Origin: CAZPHI01 sp964586425
Lineage (GTDB): Bacteria; Bacillota; Clostridia; Lachnospirales; Lachnospiraceae
Assembly (NCBI GenBank): GCA_964586425.1
Contig: CAZPHI010000059.1
Location: 1-13,016 of the forward strand
Direction of reading: 5' to 3'
DNA: 13,016 bases
Below the pieces are notes generated by a model that saw nothing but the letters and a program-made list of their open reading frames with translations, was not told the DNA's origin and made no database searches. Positions 6,878-13,016 of the stretch are shown here, piece by piece. Each line of letters begins with the position of its first letter. Within the stretch, counting starts at the first letter, position 1. The position numbers and the translations under genes are program-made.

Positions 6878-9103
6878 ATGTATGCCAATATTATTGTAGA
6901 TATATCACATGAAAAACTTGATAAAACATTCCAATATGCTATTCCTGATGCAATGATTGCAAAAGTGGAAGTTGGAACAAGTGTAATTATACCTTTTGGT
7001 AAGGGAAACAGACTTATCAAAGGGTATGTTATTGAGCTTACGAATAAGGCCGAATATGATCCCGAGAAGATTAAGAGTATATCTTCAGTCGAGGAATCGT
7101 TAGTTCAGGTTGAGGGAAGACTGATAAAGTTAGCGGCATGGATTAGACACAATTATGGTTCTACTATGAATCAGGCATTAAAAACAGTTATACCTATTAA
7201 AGAGAGCGTAAAACATCTTGAGAAAAAAGCAATACGTCTTGATATTACTAAGGAAGAGGCTAATGAACTTCTGCTTGAATTCAAGAGAAAGAATAATGTA
7301 GCAAGAGCAAGGCTTTTTGAAGCTCTTATAGAAGATGAAATTATTGAATATTCGCTTGTGATTAACAAACTTAATATATCAGCACAGACAATTAAGGCTT
7401 TAGTTAATAAAGGATATATTGCACTTGATGTGCAGGAATATTACCGTAATCCGGTAAAGGTTAAGGATGATGATTCAAAGGCACACCAGCTTAATAAGGA
7501 ACAAAGATATATTACTGATTCAATTACTAATGATTATGATAAAGGTATTAGAAAGACTTATCTTATACATGGAGTTACAGGAAGTGGTAAGACTGAAGTC
7601 TATATGGAATTGATAGAACACGTCATAGAACAGGGAAAGCAGGTTATTATGCTGATTCCGGAAATATCTCTTACATACCAGACAGTTGTAAGATTCTACA
7701 GACGTTTTAAAGATAAAGTCTCGATTATGAATTCCAGATTATCAAAGGGTGAACGCTATGATCAGTTTATGAGAGCTAAGAATAATGATATAAGTATTAT
7801 GATTGGTCCAAGATCTGCGTTATTTACTCCATTTACTAATCTTGGGTTAATAGTCATAGATGAGGAGCATGAGGGAGCATACAAAAGTGAGACATCTCCA
7901 AGATATCATGCTAGAGAGACAGCAATAGAGATAGCAAGACAGAGTGGCGCTTCGGTTATATTAGGCTCTGCAACACCATCGGTAGATGCATATTATAATG
8001 CACTTCGTGGTAATTATTCATTATTTACCTTGGATGAGAGAGCATCTAAGGATTCTGCAATGCCAACAGTATATGTTGAGGATTTGCGGGAAGAACTTAA
8101 GAATGGTAATAAGAGTATATTCAGTCACAGACTTCAGAAGCTGATACAGGACAGATTAGAGAAGAAAGAACAGATTATGCTTTTCTTAAATAAAAGAGGT
8201 TATGCAGGTTTTGTTTCCTGCAGAGCCTGTGGACATGTATTTACCTGTCCACATTGTGATATATCACTTACAGCTCACAATAATGGAAAGTTAATATGTC
8301 ATTATTGTGGTTATCAGGAGCCTGTAAGAAAGATTTGCCCTAAGTGTGGTTCTAAGTATGTTTCAGGTTTTAGAGCCGGAACACAGCAGGTTGAAGAGAT
8401 GGTTCATCGTATGTATCCAGATGCAAAAACACTAAGAATGGATATGGATACTACATCGGCAAAGAACAGCCATGAGAAGATTTTAGCAGCATTTGCAGGC
8501 AATGAAGCAGATATATTAATTGGAACTCAGATGATAGTCAAAGGGCATGATTTTCCTAATGTTACATTAGTAGGAGTGCTTGCTGCAGATATGTCGCTAT
8601 ATGCAAGTGATTACAGAGCTGCAGAAAGAACCTTTGAGTTATTAACACAGGCAGCAGGAAGAGCGGGAAGAGGCAGCAAACCAGGTGAAGTTGTTATTCA
8701 GACGTATACACCAGAACATTTTAGCATACAGGCTGCAAGCAGGCAGAATTATATCGACTTTTATAATGAGGAAATTCAGTACAGGTCTATGCTTAGTTAT
8801 CCGCCAGTAAGCAATATGCTTATGATTCGTTTTATGTCAAAGAATGAGAAGCTGCTTAGAAGTATCCTTGACAGGGATGCTCATATGATACTTGATGAAG
8901 AGGATGAAAACTGTCAGGTAATAGGCCCAACCCCAGCTGGAGTATATAAAATTAATGACGTATATAGTATGCTTATTTATGTCAAATGCTGTGATTATTC
9001 AAGACTTACGGATATAAAGGACAGATTGGAAGCATACACCATTGATAATCAGGATTATAGATATATATCAATACAGTATGATTTTAATCCATTACATGCA
9101 TAA
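6878..9103 (+). CDS. priA: Primosomal protein N' (replication restart helicase PriA)
   Basis: 3'-5' superfamily 2 helicase that recognises stalled forks and D-loops and starts reloading of the replicative helicase. The 741-residue protein has the N-terminal DNA 3'-end-binding domain (about 1-105) and a winged-helix stretch (about 115-190). The helicase core carries Walker A GVTGSGKT (232-239), DEEH (328-331), GSATPS (363-368) and motif VI QAAGRAGRG (591-599). Eight zinc ligands are intact: C448, C451, C457, C460, C474, C477, C487 and C490. The C-terminal domain ends in KINDVYSMLIYVK. The start ATG is 3 bases after the murE stop, and the only upstream Shine-Dalgarno-like sequence (AGGA, 6862-6865) is 12 bases away, so translation may depend on coupling to murE. 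A second ATG at 6882 is out of frame and soon stops. All motifs needed for helicase activity are present. Confidence 0.97.
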   Translation: MYANIIVDISHEKLDKTFQYAIPDAMIAKVEVGTSVIIPFGKGNRLIKGYVIELTNKAEYDPEKIKSISSVEESLVQVEGRLIKLAAWIRHNYGSTMNQALKTVIPIKESVKHLEKKAIRLDITKEEANELLLEFKRKNNVARARLFEALIEDEIIEYSLVINKLNISAQTIKALVNKGYIALDVQEYYRNPVKVKDDDSKAHQLNKEQRYITDSITNDYDKGIRKTYLIHGVTGSGKTEVYMELIEHVIEQGKQVIMLIPEISLTYQTVVRFYRRFKDKVSIMNSRLSKGERYDQFMRAKNNDISIMIGPRSALFTPFTNLGLIVIDEEHEGAYKSETSPRYHARETAIEIARQSGASVILGSATPSVDAYYNALRGNYSLFTLDERASKDSAMPTVYVEDLREELKNGNKSIFSHRLQKLIQDRLEKKEQIMLFLNKRGYAGFVSCRACGHVFTCPHCDISLTAHNNGKLICHYCGYQEPVRKICPKCGSKYVSGFRAGTQQVEEMVHRMYPDAKTLRMDMDTTSAKNSHEKILAAFAGNEADILIGTQMIVKGHDFPNVTLVGVLAADMSLYASDYRAAERTFELLTQAAGRAGRGSKPGEVVIQTYTPEHFSIQAASRQNYIDFYNEEIQYRSMLSYPPVSNMLMIRFMSKNEKLLRSILDRDAHMILDEEDENCQVIGPTPAGVYKINDVYSMLIYVKCCDYSRLTDIKDRLEAYTIDNQDYRYISIQYDFNPLHA

Positions 9104-9108
9104 ATAAA

Positions 9109-9119
9109 TTATAGAACAT
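9109..9119 (+). repeat. Shared leader motif, copy 2 (before def)
   Basis: TTATAGAACAT, identical to bases 2781-2791 before fhs, occurs between priA and def, 26 bases before the def ATG. Both copies are followed within a few bases by ATATG. Its role, if any, is unknown. Confidence 0.4.
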
Positions 9120-9144
9120 TATATGAAAGGTACAGGTATAAAAG

Positions 9145-9630
9145 ATGGCAATTAGAAATATTAGAGTATTAGGAGAAGACGGAGACGAAGTATTAAGAAA
9201 GAATGCTAAGGAAGTTACTGAGATGACTCCTAAAATCAAAGAACTTATAGGTGATATGTTTGATACAATGTATGAGGCACAGGGTGTAGGCCTTGCAGCA
9301 CCACAGGTTGGAATAAGAAAAAGAATAGTAACTATAGATGTTGATGGTAATCCAATAGTACTTATTAATCCGGTTATCTTAGAGACAAGCGGTGAACAGA
9401 CAGGATATGAAGGCTGTTTAAGTGTCCCAGGCAAATCAGGTGTTGTGACTAGACCTAATTATGCTAAGGTTAAAGCATTGAATGAAGACATGGAAGAGGT
9501 TATTCTTGAAGGCGAAGAACTTCTTGCAAGATGTTTTTGCCATGAAATAGATCATTTGGATGGCGTTATGTATGTGGATAAAGTAGAGGGAGAACTTGAA
9601 TCTGCTGAATTTGAAGAGAATGAAGAATAA
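9145..9630 (+). CDS. def: Peptide deformylase
   Basis: Metallohydrolase (usually Fe2+) that removes the N-formyl group from nascent proteins at the ribosome exit. The 161-residue protein contains all three family motifs: GVGLAAPQ (47-54), EGCLSVPG (89-96), whose Cys91 binds the metal, and HEIDHLDG (133-140), with His133 and His137 as metal ligands and Glu134 as catalytic base. The tail is acidic (ELESAEFEENEE). Two further cysteines (C130 and C132) lie just before the last motif. The ribosome binding site is weak: AGGT at 9134-9137 with 7-base spacing, or AAAGG at 9126-9130 with 14. It stands directly before fmt, the classic def-fmt pair, in which one enzyme removes the group the other installs. 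Confidence 0.97.
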   Translation: MAIRNIRVLGEDGDEVLRKNAKEVTEMTPKIKELIGDMFDTMYEAQGVGLAAPQVGIRKRIVTIDVDGNPIVLINPVILETSGEQTGYEGCLSVPGKSGVVTRPNYAKVKALNEDMEEVILEGEELLARCFCHEIDHLDGVMYVDKVEGELESAEFEENEE

Positions 9631-9651
9631 TTAGTGTATTGATACAGAAAT

Positions 9652-9655
9652 GAGG
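9652..9655 (+). promoter_or_regulatory. Ribosome binding site that sets the fmt start
   Basis: GAGG ends 6 bases before the ATG at 9662. An earlier in-frame ATG at 9650 overlaps this site and has no Shine-Dalgarno of its own, so the start at 9662 is preferred. Confidence 0.75.
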
Positions 9656-9661
9656 TCACAT

Positions 9662-10600
9662 ATGAAAGTTGTATTTATGGGAACACCTGACTTTGCTGCA
9701 GGTTGTCTGTCTGAATTAATTAATAATAATTATGATGTTGCAGCAGTTGTTACTCAGCCTGATAAACCAAAGGGCAGAGGCAAGGAATTGGCAATGTCAG
9801 ATGTTAAAAAGGTCGCACTTGAGCATAATCTCACAATATATCAGCCTGTTAAGGTTAGAGACCCTGAATTTGTGGAGATTCTTAAAGGGATAGCACCTGA
9901 TGTAATTGTTGTTGTAGCATTTGGCCAGATTATCTCAAAAGAAATCCTGGATATGCCAAGATATGGTTGTATCAATATTCATGGCTCATTACTTCCTGCA
10001 TACAGAGGTGCTGCTCCAATTCAGTGGGCAGTTATTGATGGACTTAAAACAACCGGAGTAACATCAATGTATATGAACGAAGGCATTGATACGGGCGATA
10101 TTATTATGACAAGAGAAATAGAACTTGATAAAAAAGAGACAGGTGGAAGCCTATTCGATAGATTATGCGTAGAAGGAAGTAAGCTTTTAATAGAGACATT
10201 AATTGCACTTGAGAATAATACGGCGACAAGAACACTGCAGGATGATTCGAAGTCAAATTATGCCAAAAAACTTGATAAAACGCTTGGAAATCTTGATTTC
10301 ACCAGTGATGCAATCAGCCTCGAAAGACTTGTTAGAGGATTAAACCCATGGCCAAGTGCCTACACTCATATTAATGGTAAGACGCTTAAGATATGGGACT
10401 GTGATGTAGTAAGCGCAGAATACACTGGTGAATGCGGCGAGATTGTTGAGATTGGCCCCCACAAGGAATATTTCATTGTAAGATGTGGCTTAGATGCACT
10501 TAAGGTGAATGAAATTCAATTAGAAGGCAAAAAGAGAATGAAGGTTGAGGATTTCCTACGAGGATATAATCTTGAGGTTGGTACAATTCTTCAACAGTAG
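9662..10600 (+). CDS. fmt: Methionyl-tRNA formyltransferase
   Basis: Transfers the formyl group of 10-formyl-THF onto the methionine of initiator Met-tRNA, allowing normal bacterial translation initiation. From the ATG at 9662 the protein has 312 residues and begins MKVVFMGTPDFA, as in other Fmt proteins; the in-frame ATG at 9650 would add only MRSH. The catalytic core is visible as INIHGSLLPAYRGAAPIQWA (104-123), with Asn105 and His107, followed by EGIDTGDI (140-147), with Asp143; these match the Asn-His-Asp triad of the formyltransferase fold. A C-terminal tRNA-binding domain follows from about residue 210, including the LNPWPSAYT segment. It lies 31 bases after def and 32 before rsmB. Its substrate is made by Fhs and FolD, encoded upstream in the same run of genes. 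Confidence 0.97.
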   Translation: MKVVFMGTPDFAAGCLSELINNNYDVAAVVTQPDKPKGRGKELAMSDVKKVALEHNLTIYQPVKVRDPEFVEILKGIAPDVIVVVAFGQIISKEILDMPRYGCINIHGSLLPAYRGAAPIQWAVIDGLKTTGVTSMYMNEGIDTGDIIMTREIELDKKETGGSLFDRLCVEGSKLLIETLIALENNTATRTLQDDSKSNYAKKLDKTLGNLDFTSDAISLERLVRGLNPWPSAYTHINGKTLKIWDCDVVSAEYTGECGEIVEIGPHKEYFIVRCGLDALKVNEIQLEGKKRMKVEDFLRGYNLEVGTILQQ

Positions 10601-10621
10601 TACTAATAGATATAACAGCAT

Positions 10622-10626
10622 GGAGG
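10622..10626 (+). promoter_or_regulatory. Ribosome binding site of rsmB
   Basis: GGAGG ends 6 bases before the ATG at 10633, an ideal arrangement that confirms this start. Confidence 0.8.
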
Positions 10627-10632
10627 AAAAAG

Positions 10633-12009
10633 ATGGCTGATTTGGTTAATCTAAGAGCGGTTGTTCTTGATATCTTAATGGAAGTTAATGAGCATGGCAG
10701 CTATAGTCATATTGTAATTAAGAATGCACTTGACAAATATGCATACCTTGAGAAGAATGAAAGAGCATTCATTACAAGACTTACAGAAGGAACGATAGAA
10801 CGCCAGGTAGAACTTGATTATATAATTAATCAATTCTCCAAGACAAAGGTGAATAAGATGAAGCCTCTTATTCGTAACATAATCAGGATGGCAGTGTATC
10901 AGATTGAATATATGTCTCAGGTGCCTGATTCAGCGGCGTGTAATGAAGCAGTAAAACTTGCCGTGAAGAGAGGCTTTGGACCTTTGAGAGGATTCGTTAA
11001 TGGTGTGTTAAGGAATATTGCCAGAGACCTCGATAAAGTAACATATCCGAATAAAGAAGAGAATCCTCAGGAGTATCTATCAGTTGTTCATTCAGTTCCA
11101 CAGTGGATTGTTGAAGACTGGTATAATGAATATGGATTTGATAAGACAGAGCAGATTCTTTGCGGAATGGAAGAAGAGAGAAAGACATATATAAGGTGTA
11201 ATACACAAAAGACGGATGCAGATTCGCTGGAGCAGATGCTTTTGGAGGAAGGCTGTGAAGTCGAGCGACTTGATTATTGTGCAAATGCTATGACAATCGC
11301 TAAGTTTGGCAGCCTCCGGGAATTAAAAACATTTGCCAGGGGAATGTTCTTTGTGCAAGACAGTAGTTCGATAATTGCAGGAATGGCAGCGAGCCCGGGA
11401 ATAGATGATTATGTACTTGATGTGTGCGCGGCGCCAGGTGGAAAGGCCATACATGCAGCGATGTATGCCAATGGTGAAAAAGGTCATGTTGAAGCTCGCG
11501 ATGTAACAGCTTCAAAGACAGCACTGATTATGGATAATGTGGAGCGTCTTGGTCTAAACAATCTCCATGTGGATGTCAAAGATGCTACTGTCTGTGATGC
11601 GGATATGATTAATAAAGCAGATGTGCTGATAGCTGATTTGCCATGTTCCGGACTTGGAATAATGGGACGTAAGGCTGATATTAGATATAAGATGACGAAG
11701 GAAAAACAGGAGTCATTGGTAAAACTGCAAAGAGAGATGCTTGATGTGATATGGCAGTATGTAAAACCGGGTGGTATACTAATATATAGTACATGCACAA
11801 TTAATAGGAAAGAAAATCAGGATAATATAGAGTGGTTTACAAAGCAATATCCATTTGAATATGTTAGTCTTGAAGAAGAACTTTCATCAATTATGGGAGT
11901 GGACGCAGATGATGATGAAGATATTAAGAGAGGTTTTGTCCAGCTTTTACCAGGGGTAAGAGAAACGGACGGATTCTTTGTTGCCAGATTAAGAAGATTG
12001 GATGGATAA
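10633..12009 (+). CDS. rsmB: 16S rRNA (cytosine-C5)-methyltransferase RsmB/Sun
   Basis: S-adenosylmethionine-dependent enzyme that methylates C5 of a 16S rRNA cytosine (C967 in E. coli numbering). The 458-residue protein has an N-terminal NusB-like helical RNA-binding domain (about 5-135), including NERAFITRL (42-50) and RGFVNGVLRNI (119-129). The Rossmann methyltransferase domain has the SAM-binding motif DVCAAPGGKAIHA (263-275), motif IV ADLPCSGLG (334-342) with Cys338, and motif VI YSTCTINRKEN (385-395) with Cys388. In m5C RNA methyltransferases the motif VI cysteine attacks the base and the motif IV cysteine helps release it; both are present. Motif IV reads DLPC rather than the commoner DAPC, a mild variation. 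The last 8 bases overlap the proposed rlmN start, which suggests translational coupling. Confidence 0.96.
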   Translation: MADLVNLRAVVLDILMEVNEHGSYSHIVIKNALDKYAYLEKNERAFITRLTEGTIERQVELDYIINQFSKTKVNKMKPLIRNIIRMAVYQIEYMSQVPDSAACNEAVKLAVKRGFGPLRGFVNGVLRNIARDLDKVTYPNKEENPQEYLSVVHSVPQWIVEDWYNEYGFDKTEQILCGMEEERKTYIRCNTQKTDADSLEQMLLEEGCEVERLDYCANAMTIAKFGSLRELKTFARGMFFVQDSSSIIAGMAASPGIDDYVLDVCAAPGGKAIHAAMYANGEKGHVEARDVTASKTALIMDNVERLGLNNLHVDVKDATVCDADMINKADVLIADLPCSGLGIMGRKADIRYKMTKEKQESLVKLQREMLDVIWQYVKPGGILIYSTCTINRKENQDNIEWFTKQYPFEYVSLEEELSSIMGVDADDDEDIKRGFVQLLPGVRETDGFFVARLRRLDG

Positions 12010-13016
12010 GTTAATGGTTGATATTAAATCAATGAATATTAGTGAATTAACTGCATATATTGAAGAAATTGGAGATAAGAAGTTTCGTGCAAAGCAGTTG
12101 TATCAGTGGCTGCACCAAAAGCTTGTTACCGACTATGATGCAATGACAAATATTCCATCAAACTTACGAGAAAAGTTGAAGGAAAGTGCAAGACTAATTG
12201 CATTAACTCCGGAAAGAGTTCAAGTATCTAAGATTGATGGGACTGCAAAGTATCTATTCAAACTTTGGGATGGTAATTTGATTGAAAGCGTACTTATGAA
12301 GTATAAGCATGGTAATTCAGTATGTATATCTTCACAGGTAGGCTGTAGAATGGGGTGCAGATTCTGTGCTTCAACGCTCGATGGACTAGAGAGGAATCTA
12401 GAACCATCGGAGATGCTAGATCAGATCTACAGGATTCAGGCATTAACAGGAGAAAGAGTTGATAATGTAGTCGTTATGGGTTCTGGAGAACCTTTTGATA
12501 ATTATGATAATTTGCTGAAATTTATAGAATTACTTAATAGTGAAGATGGACTTAATATTAGTGCTAGAAATATTACAGTTTCTACATGCGGTCTTGTACC
12601 AAGAATAAGACAGTTAGCAGATGAGCATCTTCAGATAACACTTGCTATATCGCTTCATGCACCTAATGATGAATTACGTAAAACATTGATGCCCATTGCT
12701 AACAAATATTCAATTGAAGAAATATTTGATGCTTGCCGATATTATCTTAGTATGACAAATAGGAGAATAACATTCGAGTATAGTCTTGTAAGAGATGTCA
12801 ATGATACTAAGGAGTGTGCAAAACAGCTTACAGAGCTGGTTCGGAATATGAACTGTCATATTAATCTTATACCTGTTAATCCTATAAAAGAAAGAGATTT
12901 TAAGCAGACACAGCCAGAATTCGTCGAAAGATTTAAAAATAAACTTGAAAAAAATGGAATTAATGTTACTATTAGAAGAGAAATGGGTCGTGACATTGAT
13001 GGGGCTTGTGGACAAT
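12002..13016 (+). CDS. rlmN: Dual-specificity 23S rRNA/tRNA adenine-C2 methyltransferase RlmN (3' end cut by window)
   Basis: Radical-SAM enzyme that methylates C2 of adenine (A2503 in 23S rRNA, and A37 of some tRNAs). The reading frame stays open for 338 codons and runs off the right edge, so probably only the last few residues are missing. The 4Fe-4S cluster motif CRMGCRFC supplies Cys115, Cys119 and Cys122. Cys108, seven residues earlier, and Cys336 in GACGQ at the edge match the two conserved cysteines that act in methyl transfer in E. coli RlmN (C118 and C355). MGSGEPFDNYDN (159-170), SLHAPNDELR (217-226) and RREMGRDIDGACG (325-337) are also family features. The ATG at 12002 overlaps rsmB by 8 bases; an in-frame ATG at 12014, 7 bases after the GGATGGA at 12000-12006, is an equally possible start and removes only four residues. 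Confidence 0.94.
   Translation, partial: MDKLMVDIKSMNISELTAYIEEIGDKKFRAKQLYQWLHQKLVTDYDAMTNIPSNLREKLKESARLIALTPERVQVSKIDGTAKYLFKLWDGNLIESVLMKYKHGNSVCISSQVGCRMGCRFCASTLDGLERNLEPSEMLDQIYRIQALTGERVDNVVVMGSGEPFDNYDNLLKFIELLNSEDGLNISARNITVSTCGLVPRIRQLADEHLQITLAISLHAPNDELRKTLMPIANKYSIEEIFDACRYYLSMTNRRITFEYSLVRDVNDTKECAKQLTELVRNMNCHINLIPVNPIKERDFKQTQPEFVERFKNKLEKNGINVTIRREMGRDIDGACGQ

Noticed and set aside
9042..9069. A promoter for def inside the end of priA (TTGATA at 9042-9047, TATATC at 9064-9069)
   Set aside because: The -35 match is good but the spacing is 16 and the -10 is poor, in AT-rich coding sequence; too weak to list as a feature.
9636..9647. Inverted repeat TGTAT-TG-ATACA between def and fmt
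   Set aside because: The stem is 5 bp with a 2-base loop and no following U-run, so it cannot be a terminator and shows no sign of being an operator.
12710..13015. A minus-strand open frame running off the right edge
   Set aside because: It is the antisense of rlmN, whose catalytic and iron-sulfur motifs confirm the plus-strand reading.
1..13016. Mobile element, CRISPR array, defence system, RNA gene or other new system
   Set aside because: No transposase or integrase, no regularly spaced repeats and no tRNA or rRNA sequence was seen. Nearly every base lies in a recognised housekeeping gene, and composition looks uniform throughout.

Overview
The window is a low-GC (roughly 35-40% by eye), AGA/ATA-rich stretch in which nine housekeeping genes lie on the plus strand: ftsK/spoIIIE, fhs, folD, murE, priA, def, fmt, rsmB and rlmN (cut by the right edge). 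Codon style, GGAGG-type ribosome binding sites, a SpoIIIE-like translocase, an fhs-folD pair and the def-fmt-rsmB-rlmN order point to a Firmicutes chromosome of the class Clostridia. A Lachnospiraceae relative (Lachnospira/Eubacterium/Butyrivibrio type) is my best guess from protein style, not a proven assignment.

Layout: bases 1-75 hold a near-consensus sigma-A promoter and ribosome binding site for ftsK (76-2742). An 81-base gap contains a second candidate sigma-A promoter for fhs (2824-4497). From fhs to the right edge the genes are packed: gaps of 43, 12, 3, 41, 31 and 32 bases, then an 8-base overlap between rsmB and rlmN. I see no intrinsic terminator in any gap, so fhs to rlmN could be read as one long unit, perhaps with weak internal promoters. 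No intergenic stretch exceeds 81 bases.

How the genes fit together: Fhs charges tetrahydrofolate with formate to make 10-formyl-THF, and FolD interconverts formyl-, methenyl- and methylene-THF. Fmt spends 10-formyl-THF to formylate initiator Met-tRNA, and Def removes the formyl group from new proteins. RsmB (16S rRNA m5C) and RlmN (23S rRNA/tRNA m2A) modify the translation machinery. FtsK, PriA and MurE serve chromosome segregation, replication restart and peptidoglycan synthesis. The theme is growth, division and translation.

I found no mobile element, CRISPR array, RNA gene, toxin-antitoxin, defence or biosynthetic cluster, and no credible new system. The points most worth a second look are a MurE with atypical central-domain motifs and a TTG start, an 11-base motif shared by the fhs and def leaders, the one-carbon/formylation gene grouping, and the placement of murE directly before priA.
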